A DNA stretch of 64,000 bases from Bacteroidota bacterium (GCA_018222965.1 JAAEZH010000004.1:94522-158521), one strand, 5' to 3'; shown: positions 34,777-43,503, numbered from the stretch's first letter. Translations and numbers: made by a program. The notes: generated from the sequence alone by a model not told the origin.

Positions 34777-34951
34777 AGTACCTGGACAAATATAGCTTAC
34801 TCATTTTGTGACGGCCCCTTTTCCACTCAGACAGTGTTAAAATCCCGATAGCCATCGGGACGCTTTAGCTTTGGCTATAGCTACGTTTTTTGCCTTGTCT
34901 GAACAAAAAATTGGCTCAGTCAAAAATGGAATCTATTTATGTCCAGGTACT
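34777..34951. mobile_element. MITE-like element with 18-bp terminal inverted repeats
   Basis: AGTACCTGGACAAATATA at 34777-34794 and its reverse complement, with two mismatches, at 34934-34951. The 175-bp body has no ORF and carries the 18-bp palindrome (34843-34860). The right end contains an ATG (34939) that is in frame with the flavin reductase gene, so the insertion lies at that gene's 5' edge. Confidence 0.6.
34843..34860. repeat. 18-bp palindrome TCCCGATAGCCATCGGGA
   Basis: Seven-base arms TCCCGAT / ATCGGGA. Same family as 22633-22650 and 46646-46663. Here it lies inside the MITE-like element. Confidence 0.6.
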
Positions 34952-35001
34952 TACTGTTCTCGAATTGTTTTGATATCATTGTAATTCAAAAACGACCAAA
35001 T

Positions 35002-35889
35002 ATGCCTGTTATTGACCCAAAGGAGATAGCTACCCGGGATTTTCACCAATTTTTACTGGGAGCTGTAGCTCCTCGCCCGATTGCTTTTGTGAGTACCGTG
35101 GATGCAGATGGCAATCCCAATCTGGCACCTTATTCATTCTTCAATGCCTTCAGTTCCAATCCGCCGATGCTGGTTTTTTCTTCCAATCGGAGGGTTTCCA
35201 ATAACACGACCAAAGATACGCTGGCAAATGTGGAAGCTACCCGGGAGGCAGTTATTAATGTGGTCAATTATGCGATAGTACGGCAAATGGCGGTGACCAG
35301 TGTAGAGTTTGACAGCGATATCAGCGAGTTTGAGAAAGCCGGACTGACACCCATTCCTTCCGATATCGTAAAAGCACCACGGGTAAAAGAAAGTCCGGTC
35401 AATATGGAGTGTAAGGTGAAAGATATTATCACCCTGGGCGAGCATGGCGGTGCCGGACATCTCGTCCTTTGTGAAGTGGTGCGCATGCACATCGACGATG
35501 ACATTGTGGATGAACGAAACCGAATCGATCCCCATAAAATTGACCTGATGGGACGCATGGGTCGTGCGTATTATGTGCGTGCCAGCGGACCAGCGATTCA
35601 CACCATTGTACAGCCGGTTACTCAGTTGACTATTGGTTGGCAGGCTTTGCCGCAATCGGCGCTCAACAGCAAAGTACTTACGGGCAATGACCTGGGGATG
35701 TTGGCTGGTATGCAGGAGATTCCCTCCAAAGAAGCTGTTTCTGCTTTGAAGAGTGAGGAGAAGGTGCAGGCTTGCCTTTCGGCGAATGACCCGGTGGAGG
35801 CGCTTCATAAATACGCTTCAGAATTACTCCAACAAAACCGAAACCGGGATTTGGCGGGGCAGGTGGTGTGGTTGGGAGATTTGGTTTAG
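35002..35889 (+). CDS. Flavin reductase-like domain protein (FMN-binding split barrel)
   Basis: 295 residues from ATG 35002. The flavin reductase-like fold shows the FMN-binding motifs LLGAVAPRPIAFVSTVDADGN, NLAPYSFFNAFSSNPPMLVFSS and TLANVEATREAVINVVNY. A C-terminal helical extension (about 225-295) is longer than in most reductases of this family. Members reduce FMN/FAD with NAD(P)H or act directly on small substrates; the partner is unknown. An in-frame ATG at 34939 would add 21 residues, but it lies inside the terminal repeat of the MITE-like element, so the later start is preferred. Confidence 0.85.
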   Translation: MPVIDPKEIATRDFHQFLLGAVAPRPIAFVSTVDADGNPNLAPYSFFNAFSSNPPMLVFSSNRRVSNNTTKDTLANVEATREAVINVVNYAIVRQMAVTSVEFDSDISEFEKAGLTPIPSDIVKAPRVKESPVNMECKVKDIITLGEHGGAGHLVLCEVVRMHIDDDIVDERNRIDPHKIDLMGRMGRAYYVRASGPAIHTIVQPVTQLTIGWQALPQSALNSKVLTGNDLGMLAGMQEIPSKEAVSALKSEEKVQACLSANDPVEALHKYASELLQQNRNRDLAGQVVWLGDLV

Positions 35890-36170
35890 TGGAGAGAAGG
35901 GGTGTGAAATGCTTAGCCTGCCGAAGCTCAGTAGAGTGTAGATGAGTAAAACGGAGAATGAAAATGAAGAATGGTTTAACTCGATCTATACGTGCTCAAT
36001 CCTGCTTATCCTAAAATCTTAAAAATCCTGTTCAGACCATTTGACAGAATGTCTTTTGTGTCCTTATGAGGTTTAAATCATCTAGGGTTTCACGCAGAGA
36101 TCGCTGTTCTGAATGCGGAATGCGCTGTTGCATTGGTCTCAAACCAGCTAACCAGCCAACCAACCCTCCT
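35890..36170. repeat. 281-bp intergenic mosaic of the repeat modules, copy 3
   Basis: It begins with GAGAAGGGGTGTGAAAT (shared with copy B), then a worn nonamer array (GTTTAACT, CGATCTATA, CGTGCTCAA at 35972-35997), a TCCTG array with units TCCTGCTTA, TCCTAAAA, TCTTAAAAA and TCCTGTTCA (35999-36033; 9-8-9-9), and near its end TGCGCTGTTGCATTGGT with AACCAGC tetramer tracts shared with copy A. No gene. Confidence 0.6.
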
Positions 36171-36668
36171 TTATATCCTTTCCCAAACCTGAAAACTGTG
36201 CTCCAACTCGTTTTTCTCGTCGGTCTGTTGCGGATCTTCGCTGACTAATTTCCATTCTTTTGGGTCCAGTTCCGGGAAGTAGGCGTCTCCTTCCATCTCG
36301 ATATTTACGCGCGTGAGGTAAACGCGATCCCAGAACGGCATGCTTTGCTTGTAGATTTCTCCGCCGCCGATGATGAAGGCTTCGTGTTCTCCCTGATTTA
36401 CAGCATTGTGGAGCGCTTCATCAATAGAATGAACAACCTGTACGCCGCTTGCGGTGAAGAAGGCATTTCGGGTGATAACCACATTGGTACGTTTTGGCAA
36501 CGGACGACCAATAGACTCAAAAGATTTACGCCCCATGATCACGTGGTGGTTGAGGGTGGTTCTTTTGAAGTATTTGAGATCGTTTGGGAGATACCAGGGG
36601 ATCTCATTGTCCTTTCCAATTACGTTGTTCTTTCCGGCCGCCACGATGGCGCTGATTCTCATTTCCAT
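36171..36668 (-). CDS. folA: Dihydrofolate reductase
   Basis: 165 residues, typical size. Conserved features: ISAIVAAGKNNVIGKDNEIPWYLPNDLKYFK at the N-terminus with the Trp-Tyr-Leu-Pro and Asp substrate-site residues, then HHVIMGRKSFESIGRPLP (NADPH site), TNVVITRN, FIIGGGEIYKQSMPF and a C-terminal SFQVWERI. It reduces dihydrofolate to tetrahydrofolate for thymidylate and purine synthesis. thyA is not adjacent. It is the last gene of a minus-strand run behind the mre cluster and follows a lipoprotein gene by 6 bp. Confidence 0.96.
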   Translation of the reverse strand: MEMRISAIVAAGKNNVIGKDNEIPWYLPNDLKYFKRTTLNHHVIMGRKSFESIGRPLPKRTNVVITRNAFFTASGVQVVHSIDEALHNAVNQGEHEAFIIGGGEIYKQSMPFWDRVYLTRVNIEMEGDAYFPELDPKEWKLVSEDPQQTDEKNELEHSFQVWERI

Positions 36669-36674
36669 GAATGT

Positions 36675-37604
36675 CTATTCTGTTTTCCAGCTTGGTATTA
36701 ATCCGCGGAGTCCCATATCCACAATTTTATCGGATTGGTTGGTATTTTCGAGGTAGAAATCCAATTGTCCGTTATCGTCCTGGTCCTCCCATTCGAAGCT
36801 TTGGTTGATGGAGAAGGAGAGGTCGATAAACAAGTCTTCTGTTTCTGCTCCGGTAATAACCAAAGGTTCGGCAAATTTGCCGGTTACCACGCATGATCCG
36901 GCAGGAATTTGACTGGTGGTGGCGATGGGGTTTACAACGGTGGTTGCTCCGGCCGGGGATTCCCCGGACAATAGCTCGTTGTAGGCATCGTAAGGCGGAT
37001 CGAGATCCAGTTCCAGTGCCCAGAATCCCTGCAATTTGTCATCCATGACGGACAGAGTTTGCTCTCGGGGTTGTAATTCTGTAATGTAGGTATTGTAGCC
37101 TACAAAAGAAGCGACGGTTCCGGATTGCTGGATCAGGTCTCCGACAACAGGCACTTCGCGGATATTGAATTTTACGTCATAGAGTTGGTAGGAAACCGAG
37201 ACCCGTGCAAATTCGTAGGTGCCGGGAGGGATTTCATTGAGGTCAGCGGAGTAAAAGATCTCGTTTTCTTCTCCTACCAGTGCCTGGTCAAAATCTATAG
37301 CTGTATTGCCGCCGGCATTGGTTTCATCTCCTTTGAAAACGAGAAAACCTTCGCCGTAAGGCGTAAATTGATTCGGAGTCAGGTCGAGCACGTGTACACT
37401 CATTCGCCGAAAGGCAGGCGTTTGAGCGGCATTGCCTTCGGGTACCGTAACGGGTTCTCCTAAATTGCCCAGGCGTTCCTGGTTTTCATCAAACTGGAAT
37501 CGGAAATGCAATTTGGCCCCATCAGCAGGGATCTCATCATCGTCTACCCGCTGACAGGCAGCCACCGTCAAAATCGCTAATAAAAGAAGAGTGTATTTAG
37601 ACAT
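36675..37604 (-). CDS. Lipoprotein of unknown function
   Basis: 309 residues from ATG 37602-37604. Lipobox ILTVAACQRV (Cys17). The mature part is beta-rich and acidic: LHFRFQFDENQERLGN, then RRMSVHVLDLTPNQFTPYGE, IDFDQALVGEENEIFYSADL and IPPGTYEFARVSVSYQLYDV, ending in an SFEWEDQDDNGQLDF stretch that could bind calcium. The pattern resembles surface lipoproteins of Bacteroidota but I cannot name a family. An upstream codon at 37649 was rejected because it puts polar residues before the signal. Between mrdA and folA, in the place where rodA is often found. Confidence 0.7.
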   Translation of the reverse strand: MSKYTLLLLAILTVAACQRVDDDEIPADGAKLHFRFQFDENQERLGNLGEPVTVPEGNAAQTPAFRRMSVHVLDLTPNQFTPYGEGFLVFKGDETNAGGNTAIDFDQALVGEENEIFYSADLNEIPPGTYEFARVSVSYQLYDVKFNIREVPVVGDLIQQSGTVASFVGYNTYITELQPREQTLSVMDDKLQGFWALELDLDPPYDAYNELLSGESPAGATTVVNPIATTSQIPAGSCVVTGKFAEPLVITGAETEDLFIDLSFSINQSFEWEDQDDNGQLDFYLENTNQSDKIVDMGLRGLIPSWKTE

Positions 37605-37670
37605 GCAGTTTTTTTTGATCAATTGGTTTAACGAGTCCGATCCTGCCAATATTGGGAGGATTGAAAATCA

Positions 37671-39539
37671 TTAGGGGTTTTCGGTCAGCTTGGTTTCCAG
37701 CATGCGTTTTTCGACCCAGTTTCGGCTGGGGTGAATTTCCCCTGTCAGGTATTTTTCAATCAGTAAGCTGGCGATGGGAGCCGCAAATCGACCGCCACCA
37801 CCGGCATTCTCGACATAAACGGCTATTGCAATCTGCGGATCATCTGCCGGGGCAAAAGCAATGAAGGTGGAGTGATCATCACCGTGCGGGTTTTCCACGG
37901 TACCCGTTTTTCCGGCGACCGTGACATCCGGAATGAAAGCAATACGGCCGGTACCTGCATTAACCACAGAAATCATTCCATCTACCACTGGCTGAAAATG
38001 CTCGGGATCGATTCCGGAGTAGTTGTTTACCCGATATTTTTCCGGAATTTGAATTTCCGGATCGCTGAATCCCTTAACCAGATGGGGTGTTTTGTAGTAT
38101 CCCCGGTTGGCAAGGACTGCAGCGAGATTGGCCATTTGCATGGTGGTGAGCTGTATTTCTCCCTGGCCAATACCCAGAGAAAGGATGGTCGGCGATTTCC
38201 AGCCTCCCTGATCTTTGGGGTAGAGCCGGTTGTAGTATTCTGAAGTAGGAATATTTCCTTCCTGTTCTCCCGGGAAGTCGATGCCCAGCTCGTTGCCAAA
38301 GCCAAAGCGGTAGAGATAGGATACCAGCGTATCCAGGCCTACTTCGGGCTTGTAAAAACTTTCTTCCTTGTCGATGATGTCGCGGAAAGTCTGGAAGAAA
38401 TAGGTGTTGCAGGAGAACTGTACGGCGGTTCCCACTCCGATAGGTGCCGGGTGATTGCGGCATCCCCAAATAAAAGAATTGTAGGAGTAATATCCGGGGC
38501 AGTAGTGGTAGGTGTTTGGGAATAGATATCCCTTTTGGAGTCCGACCAGTCCGATGACCGGTTTGAAGATGGAGCCCGGCGGATATTTGGCCATTACAGC
38601 CCTGTTGAAGAAGGGTTTTAGGGAATCTGTCGATAAACGGCGTACGGCTTCGCCCCGACTCCTGTTTATCGTAAGGTCGTTGGGATTATAAGTTGGCATA
38701 CTGACCATACTCAGAATCTCACCGGTTTTGGGCTCAATGGCAACCACGGCGCCTATCTTTCCATCCATTAGCTCTTCGGCGTAAGCCTGAAGGCGAATAT
38801 CGAGACTGGAGGTCATATCAACTCCGGATACCGGGGGGCGATCCAGCTCGCCGTCTTTATAGGAACCTACTACCCGGCCCAGGTTGTCCTTCAGTACGTA
38901 GCGAGCGCCTTTTTGCCCGCGCAATTGTTCTTCGTATTCTTTTTCAAGACCGGTGCCTCCGATGTAGTCACCCGGTTTGTAGTTATTGCCTTCGTTGATT
39001 TCTTCCTGGGTGTCGAGTTCCTGCTGGCTTACCTCCCGGATGAAACCCAAAACGTGGGCGGCATTAGGCCAGGGGTAAGCTCTGACATTCCGGGTCTGGA
39101 CATAAAAGCCGGGGAATTCGTACAGGCTTTCCTGGAATCGGGCATAGGTGACAGCAGAAACGGTGCTCAAAAAAATGAAAGGACTGCTCCTGGAGTATCT
39201 GGCGTCGTTCCAGTTTTTATTGAGGCGGGTGTTAAATTCGAGGGTGTCTATTCCGAGGAGTTCGCAGAATTTTTCTTTATCCATATCCGGGTCGACCTGA
39301 TTGTAGGTGACCAGAATATCGTAAACGGGATTGTTGTTGATGAGCAGGGTGTGGTTGCGGTCGTAGATCAATCCGCGGGAAGGGTACAGGGTATAGGTGT
39401 CGCTGGCCGTCGCATCTGCTTCAGCGGCATAGCTTTCATCCAGGACCTGAAGGTTCAGCGCCTGATAGATCAGGATGAAAGCTGAAATGATAAACAGCAA
39501 TCGAATGCTTTGCTGGCGATTTGCAAAAGATGTTGCCAC
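37671..39539 (-). CDS. mrdA: Penicillin-binding protein 2 (elongasome transpeptidase)
   Basis: 622 residues. A single N-terminal membrane helix (about 10-28). The dimerisation/pedestal region starts LYPSRGLIYDRNHTLLINN. The transpeptidase domain has the three penicillin-binding motifs: SIFK (in YPPGSIFKPVIG), SCN (in QFSCNTYFFQTF) and KTG (in VAGKTGTVENPHG). PBP2 crosslinks peptidoglycan during side-wall elongation with RodA, MreC and MreD. It follows mreD by 11 bp. RodA, its glycosyltransferase partner, is not encoded in the window. Confidence 0.95.
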   Translation of the reverse strand: MATSFANRQQSIRLLFIISAFILIYQALNLQVLDESYAAEADATASDTYTLYPSRGLIYDRNHTLLINNNPVYDILVTYNQVDPDMDKEKFCELLGIDTLEFNTRLNKNWNDARYSRSSPFIFLSTVSAVTYARFQESLYEFPGFYVQTRNVRAYPWPNAAHVLGFIREVSQQELDTQEEINEGNNYKPGDYIGGTGLEKEYEEQLRGQKGARYVLKDNLGRVVGSYKDGELDRPPVSGVDMTSSLDIRLQAYAEELMDGKIGAVVAIEPKTGEILSMVSMPTYNPNDLTINRSRGEAVRRLSTDSLKPFFNRAVMAKYPPGSIFKPVIGLVGLQKGYLFPNTYHYCPGYYSYNSFIWGCRNHPAPIGVGTAVQFSCNTYFFQTFRDIIDKEESFYKPEVGLDTLVSYLYRFGFGNELGIDFPGEQEGNIPTSEYYNRLYPKDQGGWKSPTILSLGIGQGEIQLTTMQMANLAAVLANRGYYKTPHLVKGFSDPEIQIPEKYRVNNYSGIDPEHFQPVVDGMISVVNAGTGRIAFIPDVTVAGKTGTVENPHGDDHSTFIAFAPADDPQIAIAVYVENAGGGGRFAAPIASLLIEKYLTGEIHPSRNWVEKRMLETKLTENP

Positions 39540-39550
39540 CGGTTACTGGA

Positions 39551-40072
39551 TTAATCCAGCGGATTAAAGATCCGCATGAACATGAAAACGAATAACATGG
39601 ATATCGGGAAACTAATCAACAGATTTAAAATGATATCCACGTAGAATGCGAAGGTAAAGGCTTCCACACTAAAATAAAAAAAGAGGTGTGCGCCCATCAT
39701 AATAGCTGAGTAGCCAAAAAACCAGTTCCATCCATATCTTCTAACAGTTGGACTGTAGTTTACGTTGTATCCACCTCGGGGAGCCATCCATTTAAGTGCC
39801 CATTTTCGGAAGAACCCGGTAAAGGCTCCTGCACTTGCGTGCAATCCGGGCGAATCGTAAAACAAATCAATGGCCAGGCCGATCAAAAAGCCCAGAAAGA
39901 TCAGTAAAGTGCGTGGTGTGCGCAAGGGGAGGAGCATGATGAATACGGGAAAGACAATCACATACAAGTGACTCAGAATACTTCCGCCCAGTTGGAACCG
40001 CTGCAGTAACAAGCCCTGAAACAGGACCAGTCCGATAAAACGCAGGCTTGAGGTGAAAATCAGGTTATTCAT
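39551..40072 (-). CDS. mreD: Rod shape-determining protein MreD
   Basis: 173 residues with five or six hydrophobic helices (for example LYVIVFPVFIMLLPL and TLLIFLGFLIGLAIDLFYDSPGLHASAG). The last of these matches the conserved 'FxxGLxxDxxxxxxxGxxA' region of MreD. MreD is a membrane component of the elongasome. Its start overlaps the end of mreC by 8 bp, so the two are translationally coupled. Confidence 0.85.
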   Translation of the reverse strand: MNNLIFTSSLRFIGLVLFQGLLLQRFQLGGSILSHLYVIVFPVFIMLLPLRTPRTLLIFLGFLIGLAIDLFYDSPGLHASAGAFTGFFRKWALKWMAPRGGYNVNYSPTVRRYGWNWFFGYSAIMMGAHLFFYFSVEAFTFAFYVDIILNLLISFPISMLFVFMFMRIFNPLD

Positions 40073-40925
40073 TGCGCAATTCCTCTTCCAGTTGTTTCTG
40101 TTCTTCCCGATCCGGAACGACTACGACGTAGGCGTATTTCAGATTCGAGAGGTCATTGTCGAGTCTAACCTCGATGTCGTAACTGCTGCTTCCCTCACCC
40201 ACTTCAAACGACTTTATCTTACCGATAGTCATTTCGGGGGGGAAGAGCATGGTGTATCCGCTTGTTTCTATGAGGTCTCCTTTTGTGAGTTGGGCATGTT
40301 TGGGAACATCCAGCAAAAGTGCTTCCCGGGGCGATCCGCCCGGCCAGGTCAGGGATCCAAAGAAACCCGTTCCTGCGATGGACGCACTAATCCGGGTTTG
40401 CTGATGGAGAAAAGACATAACCAGCGAATAGTTTGATGAAACATCCACAACAATGCCGACGATGCCTCCCTGGCTAATAACCCCCATATTGGGTTCGACG
40501 CCATCATTTCGTCCTTTATTGAGCCGAATATAATTATTGGCCCGGTTGATGGAGTTTTTTATCACCCTTGCGGGAATGTAAGTATATCCGGAATCTACCA
40601 GCGAAAAGTCGGGAATGCTGTCTGGTGTATCTTCAGTTCTTTGAGACCGCAATTGCTCATACAGCGTGGCATTTTCGGCAGCCAGGCTGTCGCTGATTTC
40701 TCGGAGTTTCAGGAAGTCCTGAGCATCTGCTGTTTTTTCATCGATCCAGCCGTTGGCATTATTCAGGGAACTGAAATATATAGTGCCTTGTGGTTCATTG
40801 AATTGAATGATCAGGAAAAAGCACAGGACTTCGAGCCCCAGAAAAACCAGAGCACCGCCATTTCTGATAAACAGCAGAATGAGGTTGCGCATATCCTGTA
40901 CATTAAACGGGAGGTGTATAAACAC
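40065..40925 (-). CDS. mreC: Rod shape-determining protein MreC
   Basis: 286 residues. One N-terminal membrane helix (about 14-36), a coiled coil (about 60-95, ending LYEQLRSQ), then the paired beta-barrel domains with the conserved YIPARVIKNSINRANNYI, GISQGGIVGIV-type segment (NMGVISQGGIVGIVVDVS), LSFLHQQTRISA and GDLIETSG. MreC dimers bind PBP2 and organise the elongation complex in the periplasm. Encoded between mreB (53-bp gap) and mreD (overlap). Confidence 0.93.
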   Translation of the reverse strand: MFIHLPFNVQDMRNLILLFIRNGGALVFLGLEVLCFFLIIQFNEPQGTIYFSSLNNANGWIDEKTADAQDFLKLREISDSLAAENATLYEQLRSQRTEDTPDSIPDFSLVDSGYTYIPARVIKNSINRANNYIRLNKGRNDGVEPNMGVISQGGIVGIVVDVSSNYSLVMSFLHQQTRISASIAGTGFFGSLTWPGGSPREALLLDVPKHAQLTKGDLIETSGYTMLFPPEMTIGKIKSFEVGEGSSSYDIEVRLDNDLSNLKYAYVVVVPDREEQKQLEEELRNE

Positions 40926-40978
40926 ACCGCCCGGTGATCAGCGAAGTTCGGTGGAGCCGATTGGATTCTCCGAACGTA

Positions 40979-42013
40979 TCAGATGCTCCGGCGATCGATT
41001 AGGATAGCCTTGAGCCTTTCGGTGTTCTTTAGTGCAATACCGGTACCGCGCACTACAGCTCGCAACGGATCCTCGGCAATGTGTACCGGAAGCTTTGTTT
41101 TTTGGGAAATCCTATGGTCGAGTCCACGGAGTAAAGCGCCACCTCCTGTGAGATACAGTCCGGTGCGATAGATATCAGATGCCAGTTCCGGCGGAGTCAT
41201 TTCGAGTGCCCGAAGGATCGCGTCTTCTACTTTACTGATGGACTTGTCGAGAGCATGTGCCACCTCTTTATAGGAAACTTTGATCTGCTTGGGGATGCCG
41301 GTCATAAGGTCCCGGCCATTTACCGCGTAATCATCGGGCTCGTTCTCCAACTCGGAGAGTGCAGATCCTACATTGATCTTGATTTGCTCAGCGGTACGTT
41401 CTCCAATGAGGATGTTGTGCTGCCGCTTCATGTAGTTCATGATGTCGAGGGTAAACTCATCACCTGCTGTGCGAATAGACTGATCACAAACGATTCCGGA
41501 CAGGGCAATTACAGCAATTTCTGTAGTACCTCCTCCAATGTCGATGATCATGTTGCCTACGGGTTCCTCCACATCCAGTCCGATACCCAGGGCTGCTGCC
41601 ATAGGTTCATAGATCAGGTACGTTTCTTTGGAATCCACGTGGTCGGCAGAATCAAACACCGCGCGCTTTTCTACTTCGGTAATACCGGAGGGAATGCAGA
41701 TTACCATTTTCATGTGAGAGAAAAAACGGCGACGGGTTCCGATCATATTGATCAGGCCTTCGATCATTTTTTCTGCCGCATCAAAATTGGCGATCACACC
41801 ATCTTTAAGCGGACGGATCGTTTTGATGTTTTCGTGGGTTTTTTCATGCATTTGCATGGCTTTCTTGCCCACTGCGATCACTTCGTTATTACGCCGGTCG
41901 AGGGCTACGATGGATGGTTCATCCACGACAACCTTGCCGTCTTGTATGATTAGGGTATTCGCTGTGCCCAGATCAATGGCTACTTCCTGTGTAAAAAAAT
42001 TGAATAGCTTCAT
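40979..42013 (-). CDS. mreB: Rod shape-determining actin MreB
   Basis: 344 residues, full length. Actin-fold nucleotide motifs: VAIDLGTANTLI (phosphate 1), MIIDIGGGTTEIAVIALSG (phosphate 2) and YLTGGGALLRGLDHRI (adenosine). It polymerises under the inner membrane and positions the cell-wall elongation enzymes. It is the first gene of the run mreB-mreC-mreD-mrdA-lipoprotein-folA. A candidate promoter box lies at 42208-42215. Confidence 0.97.
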   Translation of the reverse strand: MKLFNFFTQEVAIDLGTANTLIIQDGKVVVDEPSIVALDRRNNEVIAVGKKAMQMHEKTHENIKTIRPLKDGVIANFDAAEKMIEGLINMIGTRRRFFSHMKMVICIPSGITEVEKRAVFDSADHVDSKETYLIYEPMAAALGIGLDVEEPVGNMIIDIGGGTTEIAVIALSGIVCDQSIRTAGDEFTLDIMNYMKRQHNILIGERTAEQIKINVGSALSELENEPDDYAVNGRDLMTGIPKQIKVSYKEVAHALDKSISKVEDAILRALEMTPPELASDIYRTGLYLTGGGALLRGLDHRISQKTKLPVHIAEDPLRAVVRGTGIALKNTERLKAILIDRRSI

Positions 42014-42207
42014 TCAATAAAGTCTCCTTAATTTTCCGGCTCCTCCAAATGGGGAGGGGAGATTTCTGATGCAATAATCCATTGCCGACTAGTCGGCCTC
42101 CTCTAGAATGTTCATGGTGGGATGCCCGATGCTAGTTGGATTTCTCAATCGTTTGGCATAAAGCGATACAAAACAAAGGAAATTTTGTGTAAAAAATAAA
42201 GGAATTG

Positions 42208-42215
42208 CAAATTTA
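42208..42215 (-). promoter_or_regulatory. Candidate -7 promoter box for the mreB operon
   Basis: TAAATTTG on the minus strand, an exact TAnnTTTG match, which would leave a leader of about 190 nt. No clear -33 element. The 221-bp spacer (42014-42234) shows nothing else of note. Confidence 0.35.
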
Positions 42216-42234
42216 TACGGTTGACCCGGACTAA

Positions 42235-43503
42235 TTACCCTACGACGACTTCCCACATGTCGGATTCGTTGAGGTATTTTCGGGCTAAAACTTGCAGTTC
42301 CTCGCTGCTAATAGTACTTACTGTATTGGTCAGAGACCGGAAAAAATCCGGTTTCAATCCATCTGTTTCAATGGTTCTGATCACATCCGCGACATTAAAA
42401 GGGCCGTCGAGCATGGTCAGCAAATTCCCCATCAGGTAGTTTCGAACCATTTCCAGTTCTTCTGTTCCGACAGGTTCTTCCTGTAATCTTCGTATCTCCG
42501 AGTAAATCTCGTCGATGGCGGCATTTGCCAGGTCTTTTCCAACTTCGGTGCCGATGTAAAAGTATCCGTCAAAGACCATGGGGTCCATAGCGGAGTAAAT
42601 ATTATACGTATAGCCTTTGTCTTCCCGGATGTTGTTCATCAGCCGGGAGCCAAAATAGCCACCCAGTATGGTGTTGAGCACATACATACCGGCATAGTCA
42701 GCATGGTGCCTGGTAAATAGTTGTCTGCCGATCCGAATGGCTGACTGCACTTTATCCGGATGGTCTATGTGTTGTTTTTCGGCTTTTCGATTTACCGTGC
42801 CGACATTTGCTTCTATGCGCTCGCCTTTCGGCAGTCTATGGCCCAAATAGGTGTTGAGAAGCGAAATAGTTCGATCATTGGTTTTGCCACTGATCACTAT
42901 GCTGCAATTGGCGGCTGTAAATGCGCGCTGAAAGTGATCGGTCAGCATGCTTCGATCCAGGCCGAGATAGGTGTCGGGGGTAGAATTGTAGCCATAACAG
43001 TGATCGCTGCCAAAAATATTTTCCGTGATGGCGCGATAGGCAATAATATCGTTGCGGCTGAGATCGACACTGAGGCGCTTTACACTTCTGTCGACAAAGG
43101 ATTGGAGCTCCCTTTCGGGGAATGCCGGTTCGGTTATGAGGTCAGCTACAACCGGAAGGAGGGATTCGAAGTGTCTGGACAAACAATAAAGTGTGATGTT
43201 TGAGACATCGAGGTTTACCGGAATGGTAAAAGTACCGCCGTAAAAATCAAAGGTTTCAGCTATGTCTGCAGCCGTGCGGTTTTGGGTGCCCTCCCTGAGC
43301 ATGGTAGCTGTGGCTCTTCCAGCCAATTGTTTAAGTTCGAAAGGCCGACCCGCTCTAAAGATGATCTCCATCTTCAGAATATCCTGCGTACCCAGGCGGT
43401 TTTCCAATACCTGAATGCCATTGTCGAGCCGGTGACGTCGAGGCTCTGGCAAATCCAGTCTGGTGATTTTGTGAATTGGTGGTTGTATACTGCGGTTTGG
43501 CAT
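42235..43503 (-). CDS. M16 family peptidase-like protein lacking the zinc-binding motif
   Basis: 422 residues from ATG 43501-43503. Two M16 (insulinase) half-domains are present: GRPFELKQLAGRATATMLREGT with FDFYGGTF near the N-terminus, and the C-terminal half with YVLNTILGGYFGSRLMNNIREDKGYTYN, characteristic of the family's second domain. The catalytic HxxEH site is missing: the aligned positions are Arg, Ala and Thr in GRATATM. It therefore resembles the non-catalytic subunit of two-subunit M16B peptidases, but no catalytic partner gene is adjacent. A TTG at 43524 would add seven residues. Between mreB and dnaN (divergent). Confidence 0.82.
   Translation of the reverse strand: MPNRSIQPPIHKITRLDLPEPRRHRLDNGIQVLENRLGTQDILKMEIIFRAGRPFELKQLAGRATATMLREGTQNRTAADIAETFDFYGGTFTIPVNLDVSNITLYCLSRHFESLLPVVADLITEPAFPERELQSFVDRSVKRLSVDLSRNDIIAYRAITENIFGSDHCYGYNSTPDTYLGLDRSMLTDHFQRAFTAANCSIVISGKTNDRTISLLNTYLGHRLPKGERIEANVGTVNRKAEKQHIDHPDKVQSAIRIGRQLFTRHHADYAGMYVLNTILGGYFGSRLMNNIREDKGYTYNIYSAMDPMVFDGYFYIGTEVGKDLANAAIDEIYSEIRRLQEEPVGTEELEMVRNYLMGNLLTMLDGPFNVADVIRTIETDGLKPDFFRSLTNTVSTISSEELQVLARKYLNESDMWEVVVG

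Larger units (their letters stand above)
34678..35001. other. 324-bp divergent intergenic region with array and MITE-like element
   Basis: The first 45 bp are a nonamer array (34684-34725). The rest is largely a 175-bp element with inverted ends (34777-34951). Little unique sequence is left for the two divergent promoters. No gene. Confidence 0.6.
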
